This document shows positions 28,054-36,482 of a DNA stretch of 64,000 nucleotides, piece by piece. Position 1 is the first letter of the stretch; each line of letters opens with the position of its first letter. Origin of the DNA: AP-15 sp963777435 (GTDB lineage Bacteria; Pseudomonadota; Alphaproteobacteria; ATCC43930; CGMCC-115725). The translations under genes were made by a program, and so were the position numbers. The stretch covers positions 930,001 to 994,000 of the forward strand of contig CAVZQT010000003.1 of NCBI GenBank assembly GCA_963777435.1, written 5' to 3'. The notes beneath the pieces were generated by a model. The model did no database searches. It was not told the DNA's origin and saw nothing but the letters and a program-made list of their open reading frames with translations.

Positions 28054-29342
28054 ATGATCGAACCGCGCCTGTTGTCCGCCCGCGAGGCCGCCGAGCATAT
28101 CGCCGAGCGCCGCCTGACCGCCGAGGCGCTGGTCGCTTCGTATCTCGAACGGATAGCAGCGCGGGAAGCGGTGGTCGGGGCGTGGCAATATCTCGACCGC
28201 GACCAGGCATTGGCCGAAGCGCGGCGGCGCGACAACGAGGCCCCGCGCGGGCCGCTGCACGGCGTCCCGATCGCGGTCAAGGATTTGATCGATACCTTCG
28301 ATATGCCGACCGCATATGGCTCGCCAATCTACCGCGGCCACCAGCCGGCGGCGGACGCCTCCTGCGTCGCTCTCGCGCGAGCCGCGGGCGCCATTGTGCT
28401 CGGCAAGACCGTCACCACCGAATTCGCGACGTTCACGCCCGGCAAGACCGCGAACCCGCGCAACCCGGCCCACACCCCGGCGGGTCGTCGAGCGGTTCGG
28501 CGGCGGCGGTGGCGGACGGCATGGCGCCGCTCGGCTTTGGCACGCAGACCTCCGGATCGGTGATCCGCCCTGCTTCGTTCTGTGGTGTCGTCGGCTACAA
28601 GCCAAGCTTTGGAATGATCAACCGCGCCGGGGTCAAGCCGCTCTCCGACAGCCTCGACACGGTCGGCGTCTATGCCCGCAGCGTCGACGACGCCGCGTTT
28701 TTCGCCGGCGTATTAAGCGAGCGCCCGGCCTTGCGCCATTTGACGGTGCCGGACAGAGCGCCGCGATATGGCCTTTACCGCACACCGATGTGGGACGAGG
28801 CCGAGCCCGCGACCGCGGCGGCGCTCGACCGCGCCCGCGAGACCCTGGAACATGCCGGCGCTGTAGTCGAGGAATTGCCGATTGCACCGGAACATCAGGG
28901 GCTGACCGAAGCGCAGGACAAGATCATGGGTTTCGAGACCTGCCGCGCGCTCGCCGACGAGCGCATTCGCCACAGCGCCGAATTGTCGCCGCGACTGGCG
29001 CAACTGCTCGACGCCGGAATGACCGTCGGCGCCGACGAATACGACGCGGCACGCGGATTGGCGGCAAGGGCGCGCGACGGACTGCGCCGGTTCTTCGCCG
29101 GCTACGACGCGATACTGACGCCGGCCGCCCCCGGCGAGGCGCCGGCCGGGCTCGGCTATACCGGCAACCCGGTATTCAACCGCATGTGGACGCTGCTCGG
29201 TACACCCTGTGCGGCATTGACGGCGTATTGGGGCGAGAGCGGGTTGCCGACAGCGGTGCAGTTGGTTGGACGCATTGGCGAAGACGCGCAGCTGATGGCC
29301 TGCGCCGCTTTTCTCGAACGCGCCCTCGAAATGCCAAGGTGA
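28054..29342 (+). CDS. Amidase (amidase-signature family), frameshifted
   Basis: Amide hydrolase with the Ser-cisSer-Lys triad. The first frame shows GPLHGVPIAVKDLIDT (catalytic Lys) and GKTVTTEF. The second shows GGSSSGSAAAVADGMAPLGFGTQTSGSVIRPASFCGVVGYKPS (both serines). The break is inside the signature itself, near 28485: one added G in a short G run restores HTPGGSSSGS. Corrected length is about 429 residues. Start is ATG 28054. Downstream the lipoprotein GTG overlaps the stop. Indole-acetamide, nicotinamide or allophanate-type substrates cannot be separated by sequence. Confidence 0.85.
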
Positions 29343-29641
29343 GGGTGAGGCTCGCCGCCGCGTTCGCGATCGCCGGGACTGTGGCACTGGCCGGTTGCGG
29401 CGCACTCGATCCCTATCCGACTTACCCGCAACAGCCAGCAGCCGGGGTGACCGATCCGGGGCCGCGCGTCGCGATTTGCTACGATGTTGTGGCGAGCTCC
29501 CGCGATACGGTGCAAAGGGCGGCGCAGCAGGAATGCGGACCCAATACATTGCCGACCCGCGTCGACACTGATTGGAAACTCGATTACTGCCCGCTATTGC
29601 TGCCGGCGCGCGCCACCTTCGTCTGCACGCCAGAGAAGTGA
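29339..29641 (+). CDS. Small predicted lipoprotein
   Basis: A 100-residue exported protein with a lipobox: RVRLAAAFAIAGTVALAGC, where Cys at residue 20 would be lipidated. The mature part is short, with a Pro/Tyr linker (DPYPTYPQQP) and a compact domain with four cysteines (AICYDVV, QQECGPNT, LDYCPLLL, TFVCTPEK), probably two disulfides. GTG 29339 overlaps the amidase stop; GTG 29345 is also possible. An 82-base copy of its 3' end, about 90% identical, occurs at 33772-33853. Confidence 0.75.
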   Translation: MRVRLAAAFAIAGTVALAGCGALDPYPTYPQQPAAGVTDPGPRVAICYDVVASSRDTVQRAAQQECGPNTLPTRVDTDWKLDYCPLLLPARATFVCTPEK

Positions 29642-30039
29642 CAGTGAAAGCGTAACATTGCAGAGCGCCTTGCCGACAGCCTGACCCGAAATGGCTATAG
29701 GCCGGTACGGTCTCAAACAAAACTTATCATCGCGAAAGCTGGGACCCGGAGACAAAAGCCGAGTTCTCAGAGTTTGCTGGTGTTACAACTGTGTTTCATT
29801 CGCGCTATTTTACACCTGTTCATTCGGCGTTTACCAATCGAGACAAACTTTTACAAAAATCCCATTGTTGCTGAAAATGATTAACGGCAAGCTGGACGAA
29901 AATAAGGCGAAAGATTGACGTACTAGGCAATCGGCATCACGAACCTGCGTTTGACACTGAAGGCCGGTGGACAGCCTCGGCGCCCATGTCGGGTTGACGG
30001 CTAGACCGTCAGGAGCCCTCGGCGGCAATGGAGGAAACG
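29642..30039. other. AT-rich intergenic region
   Basis: About 400 bases with clearly lower GC than the flanks and no convincing gene. Short T-rich and A-rich tracts lie at about 29790-29920 and would suit promoters for the PEP-CTERM gene. GGAGGA at 30031-30036 is the ribosome site of that gene. No riboswitch that I can defend was found. Confidence 0.5.
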
Positions 30040-30939
30040 ATGCGGTTATTGATAAAACTCAGCATCGCAATGTCGCTCATCGCCGGTATTCTTTACATCC
30101 CGGCCAGGAGTGCTGAGGCCGACCAGGTGGCGTTTGCGGTCGATAATACCGAAACCCTTTACAGCGTGGACCTGACAACAGCCACTGCAACGCCGATCGG
30201 TTTTACAGGGCAATTCCTGCAGGGTTTGGCGGTCTCACCTACAGGCGGTCTGTTCGGAACGGACTACCTTGCAAACCTCTTTTCCGTCAGCCCGACTACT
30301 GGTGCTGCGACCTTTATCGGCAGTACCGGTCTCGGTAGTTCCGTCGCCGCGGGCGATATCGAGGGGCTAGGTTTCCGAGGCACGACCTTGATCGGCACCG
30401 ACTTCAGTGATTTGGGTGGCCCGACGACGGTATATTCGATCAACACAACCACTGCCGCACCCACTGCGGTCACCAGCTTTCAGCAGGGCCCGGTGCGCGC
30501 GATGGCGGTGCCGAACACAAACACGGTCGACGTCGCCAGCAATTCACCAGTCGCCGAATCTCTCGTACAGGTCAATCTCTCAACAGGCATTGCCACGGTC
30601 TTGGGGCAGCTGCCCAGTAATCCTCCTAATGGTGCAGCTGTTAGCGGCACTGATCTCATCAGCGCGCTCAGTTTTGGGACAGACGGGAATCTCTACGCTC
30701 TTGACGCTCTCGGAAACGACTACCTCATCAGCAGCAACGGGGCGGGCACCCTGATCGGGAACACCGGCGGTCAGTTCTGGCTCAATTCGACCATGGCCTC
30801 GTTCGCCTTCGCCTCCACCTCCGCCGACCCCGCTGACCCCGTGCCTGAGCCGAGTAGCATGGCATTGCTGCTGACAGCGGCAGTTGGCCTGATCGGCGCT
30901 CATACATGGCGCAGGTCAGGCCGCTCGGCGCGAGGTTAA
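30040..30939 (+). CDS. PEP-CTERM sorted surface protein with repeat propeller
   Basis: A 299-residue secreted protein. The signal peptide (KLSIAMSLIAGILYIPARSAEA) is cut near residue 28. The body has repeated units such as LYSVDLTTATATPIG, LFSVSPTTGAATFIG and VYSINTTTAAPTAV, suggesting a propeller of about 40-residue repeats. The C-terminus is a canonical PEP-CTERM tail: VPEPSSMALLLTAAVGLIG followed by RRSGRSARG, recognised by exosortase/EpsH and linked to exopolysaccharide export. ATG 30040 is chosen because GGAGGA precedes it. No exosortase is in this window. Codon use is less GC-biased than its neighbours. Confidence 0.8.
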   Translation: MRLLIKLSIAMSLIAGILYIPARSAEADQVAFAVDNTETLYSVDLTTATATPIGFTGQFLQGLAVSPTGGLFGTDYLANLFSVSPTTGAATFIGSTGLGSSVAAGDIEGLGFRGTTLIGTDFSDLGGPTTVYSINTTTAAPTAVTSFQQGPVRAMAVPNTNTVDVASNSPVAESLVQVNLSTGIATVLGQLPSNPPNGAAVSGTDLISALSFGTDGNLYALDALGNDYLISSNGAGTLIGNTGGQFWLNSTMASFAFASTSADPADPVPEPSSMALLLTAAVGLIGAHTWRRSGRSARG

Positions 30940-30960
30940 GCGGCGCCGAGTGGGAAATTA

Positions 30961-30994
30961 CGCCGATACCGGGCGATCTGGCCGGGTATCGGCG
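30961..30994 (+). terminator. Hairpin terminator after the PEP-CTERM gene
   Basis: CGCCGATACC at 30961-30970 pairs perfectly with GGTATCGGCG at 30985-30994 around a 14-base loop, 21 bases after the stop. An AT-rich tail with a run of T (31012-31017) follows, so a rho-independent terminator is likely. Confidence 0.65.
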
Positions 30995-31087
30995 GCCAAT
31001 TTAACTGAAATTTTTCTAAATTTGGGCGGGGCTGTTGGGTGCCTGAACCAGCGACATTCGCTGCGTCCGAGCAGAAGAGGAAACACC

Positions 31088-32932
31088 ATGCATCGCAACA
31101 CGCGGACATTCGTAAAAGCGGCTTTCGCGACGGCGCTGGGAATCCTGAGCGGCCCTCTCGCCGGGCCACCGGAGGTGCAGGCGCAGACCCCGCCGGCCTA
31201 CAATCCTTTTCCGTCGGGCATTCTCCCCGCCAATTTGGATTCGGAGATCTCGAGGGTTCGGCGCGAAGTTCAAACCATCTTCGGTCGCTATTTCGCCGAG
31301 TGGCAGGCATTGACACCGACACCGCATTATTCAGGCAACCCACCAATACTTATACCTGATGGTTATCAGGCACAGCGGATACTTGGCGGTCTACTTAATT
31401 TCGATGAGAATATCTCCCCGTTCAGGAACCGGGCATGTTCTTTCTGCCACATGCCGTATGTCGCCTTTAGCGGTCCGATCCCGTCCGTCAATCTGACAAT
31501 GATCGCGTATCCCGGATCATATCAGTATCGGGCGGCCAAGCGGACGGCGCAGCGTTACACCTATTCACACACGTTCCCCGTGCTCAACTTCGATACGACA
31601 CAGGGCCTGTTCTTTGGCGGGAACTTCTGGGATTCGCGTGCGACCGGATTGAAGTTGCAGAGTCCCGACGCCGAACAGGCGCAGGGTCCTCCGGTCGATC
31701 CCCTCGAAATGCAATTCCCCGACACGGCCTGCATCGCATGGCGGTTATCTCAGGCGAACTACCGGCCGCTCTTTGAGCTGATTTGGGGCGCGGATTTCGA
31801 CATCAATTGGCCTTCCAACACCGAGCAGATCTGCTCCACGCCAAACGGCGCGTTCGGCAGCAACACCACCCCGGTTGCGCTAAGCGCGGGCGACCGCACC
31901 AAGGCAACCAACGTTTTTAACGAATGGGGGTTGTCCCTTTCATTCCTTGAGCGCTCATCCGATATCAGCCCCTTCAACTCGAAATTCGACTTTTCCCTAA
32001 AGGCCAACTCTGGCGTCACGCTGACAGCGGACGAGATGGCCGGGTATAAGCTGTTCAACGGCAAAGGCAACTGCAATTCTTGCCACCTCGACGGCAGATC
32101 CACCACCTTGACCTCGAGCCAGTTCGACAACGGTACCACGGCCAGCGTACAGCCGCTGTTCACATGCCACGGCTCTGCTAATGAAGGCCTGCCGCTCAAT
32201 CCCAGGATTGCACTGTTTTATGAGAGCAGACCGGATGCTTTCGGGTTTACCCCCAATACCGACGGCTTGCGCTATCGAGATCTGGGGCTCGGCAATTTCC
32301 TCAGGAGCGGCCCACAATCTTTCCCCGATCCGAACCAGCCGGACTGGCTCGCGCAGGCGCCGTTTACCGACGGTCAAATGCAGGTGATGACGGCGCGCGA
32401 TGTGGCGCTCGTCCCGCCGCAATGCCCGACTACCGAGGCGGGGACCGGGAAGCCCTTCTTCCAGAAGGAGTTTTTCCACAACGGCTACATCAAGAGCCTG
32501 AAGCAGCTCGTGCACTTCTACAACACCCGTGATTCGGTGCCGAACCCCAACGGCAATACAACCTATGCGTTCAAGGTTACGTCGGGTCACTGCCCGGCGG
32601 GAACGGTGGAAAGGGTGACCTGCTGGCCGCAACCCGAGGTGAAGAACAACATCGACATGACGACCGGCGCCCTCGGCTTGACGGATACGGAGGAGAACCA
32701 GATCGTAGCGTTCCTGCAAACGCTGACCGACGGTTACAACCCGGCCAACCCGACTGTCAGTGACTACAAGAACATCGATACCTTTACCGGTCAGTGCTCG
32801 ACGACGCGACCTGGCGAGACGGCATCGAACCAGGGTAACGAGACCTTGATCCCGACTTGGAATCTGGCTCAATTCCCATGTGCGACCGATATCTGCGGTG
32901 TCCCGCCGCTACCCTCGCCGCCGATCCCATAG
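31088..32932 (+). CDS. Dihaem cytochrome c peroxidase / MauG-like protein
   Basis: A 614-residue periplasmic protein with a signal peptide (cleavage near VQAQ, residue 33). Two c-type haem sites are present: CSFCH at about residues 117-121 and CNSCH at about 330-334. These and the overall order (N-terminal haem, long linker, C-terminal haem) fit the cytochrome c peroxidase/MauG family, though it is longer than the usual 330-residue peroxidases. Extra cysteines occur in QICST, PLFTCHGS and GHCPAG. It follows the PEP-CTERM gene with a terminator between, so it may have its own promoter. It may reduce peroxide or oxidise a protein partner. Confidence 0.8.
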   Translation: MHRNTRTFVKAAFATALGILSGPLAGPPEVQAQTPPAYNPFPSGILPANLDSEISRVRREVQTIFGRYFAEWQALTPTPHYSGNPPILIPDGYQAQRILGGLLNFDENISPFRNRACSFCHMPYVAFSGPIPSVNLTMIAYPGSYQYRAAKRTAQRYTYSHTFPVLNFDTTQGLFFGGNFWDSRATGLKLQSPDAEQAQGPPVDPLEMQFPDTACIAWRLSQANYRPLFELIWGADFDINWPSNTEQICSTPNGAFGSNTTPVALSAGDRTKATNVFNEWGLSLSFLERSSDISPFNSKFDFSLKANSGVTLTADEMAGYKLFNGKGNCNSCHLDGRSTTLTSSQFDNGTTASVQPLFTCHGSANEGLPLNPRIALFYESRPDAFGFTPNTDGLRYRDLGLGNFLRSGPQSFPDPNQPDWLAQAPFTDGQMQVMTARDVALVPPQCPTTEAGTGKPFFQKEFFHNGYIKSLKQLVHFYNTRDSVPNPNGNTTYAFKVTSGHCPAGTVERVTCWPQPEVKNNIDMTTGALGLTDTEENQIVAFLQTLTDGYNPANPTVSDYKNIDTFTGQCSTTRPGETASNQGNETLIPTWNLAQFPCATDICGVPPLPSPPIP

Positions 32933-32940
32933 ACCGGACT

Positions 32941-32968
32941 GTATGGGGGCCGCGCACGACCCCCATAC
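32941..32968 (+). terminator. Hairpin after the dihaem peroxidase gene
   Basis: GTATGGGGG at 32941-32949 pairs exactly with CCCCCATAC at 32960-32968 around a ten-base loop, nine bases after the stop codon. There is no T run. It could terminate or attenuate transcription before the next small gene. Confidence 0.6.
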
Positions 32969-33003
32969 TCCTCATAGGCCATGGGAATAGCACCTGGTTT
33001 TTC

Positions 33004-33462
33004 ATGAATAGACCGCTCTTGAAACTGGCGATTATTGCTGCGGCCGGCAGCCTGCTTTGGTCCAGCCCAATCGTCGCTCAGATGCCTCCTGCGGCGAAGG
33101 AGGCTGACATCCCTCCTCCGGAGGAGCGGGCCGAGCACGTCGAGATCATCAAGGGGCCAGCGCTCGAAATTGCCCATGACGACGTCGCTATCATCAGATG
33201 GACCACGAACAACCCCGGCGGGGACGACGATCATTTCTCCGTGATACACTATGGGACGGATCCCAAGGATCTGAGCCAAACGGCGAAAAACCACATCCGG
33301 CTCAACCGCGACCACCCGGAGACGATTTTTCGGGTGCGGATGGACGGTCTGAAACCCCAGACGACCTACTATTACAAAGTAACGTCCATGGGTCCGGTGG
33401 GCACCCCGATGGCGAGGAGAGTTCTGTCAACCACTTTACCACACCTGCCCCGGGCCAAGTAA
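33004..33462 (+). CDS. Exported FN3-like protein (purple-acid-phosphatase N-terminal type)
   Basis: A 152-residue secreted protein. The signal peptide (LLKLAIIAAAGSLLWSSPIVAQ) is cut near residue 25. The mature part is one Ig/fibronectin-III-like domain: GPALEIAHDDVAIIRWTTNNPGGDDDHFSVIHYGTDPKDLSQTAKNHIRL, then FRVRMDGLKPQTTYYYKVTSMG. This is the pattern of the N-terminal domain of purple acid phosphatases, but the catalytic domain is missing. It closes the PEP-CTERM/peroxidase group, and may be an extracellular binding module. Confidence 0.7.
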   Translation: MNRPLLKLAIIAAAGSLLWSSPIVAQMPPAAKEADIPPPEERAEHVEIIKGPALEIAHDDVAIIRWTTNNPGGDDDHFSVIHYGTDPKDLSQTAKNHIRLNRDHPETIFRVRMDGLKPQTTYYYKVTSMGPVGTPMARRVLSTTLPHLPRAK

Positions 33463-33610
33463 CCAGCGCCCACCCGCCGCCTCAGTAACGCAGGCGATGC
33501 GGTTTGAACCGCGGCCTTGCCCAGGCTTGGGGCTGTGTGAACTGCGACAGGTCGCCTGATACCGCAATTCGGCGATACGCTATCTTCGCGTTGTTTTGGT
33601 GATCCTGGCA

Positions 33611-33676
33611 GCGATGGACTACGAAGCTTTTTTCTCCGAGCGCCTCGAAATGCTGCACCGCGAGGGGCGTTACCGC
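33611..33676 (+). pseudogene. Fragment of hemA 5' end (duplicate)
   Basis: Sixty-six bases match 33943-34008, the first codons of hemA (MDYEAFFSERLE), with about five mismatches and no gap. The similarity stops abruptly at 33676, leaving no gene. It is a partial duplicate lying 330 bases before the complete copy. Confidence 0.8.
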
Positions 33677-33771
33677 CGGAGTCCGTTCCTTTTGGCCATC
33701 ACCGCCGCGGTTGCGGCATTTATCGGGCGCCAGCGGCCCACTGATCCCGGGGCCGCCCGAGACGCGCAGTT

Positions 33772-33853
33772 CGCGTCGACACCGATTGGAAGCTCGATTA
33801 CTGCCCGCTGTTGCTGCCGGCGCTCGCCACCTTTGCCTGCAAGCCAAAGAAGT
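33772..33853 (+). pseudogene. Fragment of lipoprotein 3' end (duplicate)
   Basis: Eighty-two bases are about 90% identical, without gaps, to 29558-29639, the last codons of the lipoprotein gene (DTDWKLDYCPLLLPA). The 5' part and the lipobox are absent. It lies between the hemA fragment and hemA, so this point once carried the same lipoprotein-hemA order. Confidence 0.8.
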
Positions 33854-33945
33854 CAAATTCGGTTAAAAGTGAGGCGCGACACGTCGTCCTGCATCAACGG
33901 ACGATATATTTGCTATACCCGGCACCGAGAATGATGACGATGGCG

Positions 33946-35156
33946 ATGGATTACGAAGCTTTTTTCTCCGAGCGCCTCGAAACCCTGCACCGCGAGGGGC
34001 GCTATCGCGTCTTCGCGGATCTCGAACGGCGCTGCGGCGGCTTTCCGCGCGCCTGGGATCATCGCATCGGCGCCGAGGTGACGGTGTGGTGCTCGAACGA
34101 TTATCTCGGCATGGGCCAGCATCCGGCGGTGCTGGCGGCGATGGCGGAGGCATTGCAGGCGTCGGGCGCCGGCGCCGGCGGCACCCGCAACATCTCCGGC
34201 AACAGCCATTTCCACGTGCTGCTGGAGCGCGAGCTTGCCGATCTGCATGGGCGCGAAGCGGCGCTGATCTTCACCTCGGGCTATGTCGCCAACGAGGCGG
34301 CGCTGTCGACCCTGGCGCGCGAGATGCCCGGCACGGTGGTATTGTCCGATGCGCTGAACCATGCCTCGATGATCGCAGGGCATCCGCCACAGCCGCGCCG
34401 AAAAGCACATCTTCCGCCACAACGATCCCGGCCACCTGGCCGATCTGCTCGCCGATATCGATGCCGGGCGGCCCAAGCTCGTCTGCTTCGAGTCGGTCTA
34501 TTCGATGGATGGCGATATCGCGCCGATCGGCGAGCATTGTGCGACGTCGCCGAGCGATATGGCGCGATGACCTATCTCGACGAGGTCCATGCGGTCGGGC
34601 TTTACGGAGCGCGCGGCGGCGGCATCGCCGAGCGCGACGGGCTGATGCACCGCCCGACCGTGATCCAGGGCACGCTCGCCAAGGCGTTCGGCGTGATGGG
34701 CGGCTATATCGCCGGCTCGGCGGCGCTCGTCGATTTCATCCGCAGCCACGCGCCGGGCTTCATCTTCACCACCTCGCTGCCGCCGGCGATCGCCGCCGGC
34801 GCGCTCGCCAGCATCCGCCACCTGAAGCAAAGCCAAGTCGAACGCGAGCGCCATCAGGAGCGCGCCGCCCGCCTTGAATCGCCGGCTCGCCGAGGCCGGA
34901 CTGCCGGTCATGCCGTCTGCCGAGCCACATCGTGCCGGTCATGGTCGGCGATGCCGAGCTGTGCAAGGCCGCCTCCGACATGCTGCTGCAGCGCCACGAC
35001 ATCTACGTGCAGCCGATCAACTATCCGACCGTGCCGCGCGGCACCGAGCGGCTGCGCCTGACGCCGACGCCGCTGCACAGCGACGCCGATATCGCAGCAC
35101 TGGTTGCAGCACTCAGCGACGTGTGGCAGCGCCTGGCTTTGCAACAGGCGGCGTAA
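33946..35156 (+). pseudogene. hemA: 5-aminolevulinate synthase, four frame breaks
   Basis: PLP enzyme joining glycine and succinyl-CoA to ALA, the first haem step in alphaproteobacteria. All blocks are present when frames are joined: MDYEAFFSERLETLHREGRYRVFADLER, WCSNDYLGMGQHP, GTRNISGNSHFH, LDEVHAVGLYG, the PLP-Lys segment GTLAKAFGVMGGYIAGS and the end PTPLHSDADIAALVAALSDVW. Breaks lie near 34381 (extra base), 34540 (two extra bases), 34873 and 34919 (one extra each). Corrected length is about 402 residues, normal. Four lesions in 540 bases, next to duplicate fragments, make true decay possible, in which case another hemA should exist. ATGs at 33931, 33934 and 33940 are alternative starts. 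Confidence 0.8.
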
Positions 35157-35218
35157 AAACCCGGTTCCAATTTAAGTCGTGGAGCCGTGCTGTCGCGCCT
35201 GACCGGATGGCCGTTTGA

Positions 35219-35593
35219 TCATGGTTGGCGCTCGTCTTCGAGCGTGCGCACGTGGTCGTCAAGGCGTTGTTGCTGATCGACCAAAGCTTGCAGCAGGTTG
35301 GCAAACCCGCCGACGGTGCCGACCAATTGCTGCAACGTGGCCGTCGTCATCCGCACCTCATCGCGCAACATCGCGGTATCATTGATCGCCTGCCGCACGA
35401 GCCGGCCGAGTGCGGCGACTTCGACGTTTTGGGCGAAACCTGCGAGATCGGCCTTGGTAACCATTTCCGCCCGCATCTCAGCAAGATCCGCTTTGATCTC
35501 GGCTCGCAACTCGGCGAGATCCGCCTTAATGGCCATTTCGGCCCGCAGCTCGGCGATGGCACCCTCGATCCGGGCAAGATGTTCTTCGCTCAT
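35219..35593 (-). CDS. Coiled-coil protein with tandem short repeats
   Basis: A 124-residue, highly charged soluble protein. The N-terminal half has three near repeats of ELRAEM/I-xKADLAE (AELRAEMAIKADLAELRAEIKADLAEMRAEMVTKADLAGF), a strong coiled-coil pattern, as in proteins of the DUF1640-like and phage-type coiled-coil groups common in rhizobia. The C-terminal half is also helical. No enzymatic motif. It is convergent with hemA. Function unknown. Confidence 0.65.
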   Translation of the reverse strand: MSEEHLARIEGAIAELRAEMAIKADLAELRAEIKADLAEMRAEMVTKADLAGFAQNVEVAALGRLVRQAINDTAMLRDEVRMTTATLQQLVGTVGGFANLLQALVDQQQRLDDHVRTLEDERQP

Positions 35594-35744
35594 GTTTTAC
35601 TTCGTAACCTCCACCCACCGGGCTCTCTAGGATCTGGCTACTCTTGCAAGGATCAAACTCTAAGCTCGGCGCCACGTGACATCCGGACCCGGTCTCTCAG
35701 CAGGCGACCCTTCTCCGGTAGCCGCACCCTCAGCAGGCTAGCCC

Positions 35745-36482
35745 TCAATAGATGTGCTGGCCGCCATTGACCGAGATTTCGGTGCCGGTGACGTAGGCGG
35801 CGTCGTCGCTGCACAGAAAAAAGATCGCGCCGGCGACGTCGGACGGGATACCTAGTCGATTGAGCGGGATGCGCGGCAATAGGATCGCCGTCTCGGGCGA
35901 CAGCATCGCGGTTTCGATCTCGCCCGGGGCCACCGCGTTGACGCGCACCCCGATCTTTGCGAAGTCCGCCGCCATCTCGCGGGTCAAGGCCGACAGCGCC
36001 GCCTTTGATGTCGCATAAGCCGAACCGGCGAACGGATGCACCATATGCCCGGCGATCGAGGTGACGTTGACGATCGCCCCATTGCCGCGCGCGAGCGCCG
36101 GCGCAAAAGCGCGCGACAGGATCAATGGCACAAAGAAATTCAGGTGAAATACCCGGTGCCAATCGTCGAGGTCGCCGTTGAGCGTGCCGAGCCGCTCCTT
36201 TGTCGGCGATTTCGGCGACACTCCGGCATTGTTGACAAGCGCATGCAATGGCCCGTCGATATGATCCCTGGCCTCGGCGACAAAATGGTCGAGGTCTGCC
36301 GGGTCGCCGAGATCGGCGGTGATGTGGTGGCTCCAATTCGCATCGCGCTTGCATTCGGCCGGCACCGCGTCGCGCGAGCAGGTGATGATCCGCCATCCGG
36401 CGTAACTGAAGCGCTGGACCGTCGCATGTCCAATGCCGCGGCTGGCGCCGGTCAACAGCAACACCTTGCGTTCGCCGTTCAT
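35745..36482 (-). CDS. Short-chain dehydrogenase/reductase
   Basis: A 245-residue classical SDR. TGASRGIGHA near residues 11-20 binds NAD(P), NNAG near 88 is the central motif, Ser in NVTSIAGH is the first catalytic residue, and YATSK near 155 gives Tyr and Lys. FLCSDDAAYVTGTEISVNGGQHIY is the usual C-terminus. The start overlaps the fieF-like stop by ATGA, so the two and pdxH form one minus-strand unit. Substrate unknown. Confidence 0.9.
   Translation of the reverse strand: MNGERKVLLLTGASRGIGHATVQRFSYAGWRIITCSRDAVPAECKRDANWSHHITADLGDPADLDHFVAEARDHIDGPLHALVNNAGVSPKSPTKERLGTLNGDLDDWHRVFHLNFFVPLILSRAFAPALARGNGAIVNVTSIAGHMVHPFAGSAYATSKAALSALTREMAADFAKIGVRVNAVAPGEIETAMLSPETAILLPRIPLNRLGIPSDVAGAIFFLCSDDAAYVTGTEISVNGGQHIY

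Noticed and set aside
29690..29780. Possible cyclic-di-GMP (GEMM) riboswitch before the PEP-CTERM gene
   Set aside because: Pieces such as CAAAC, GAAA, GGGAC and CAAAAGCC occur in order, but the spacing is wrong, the paired stems are missing and the second domain is absent.
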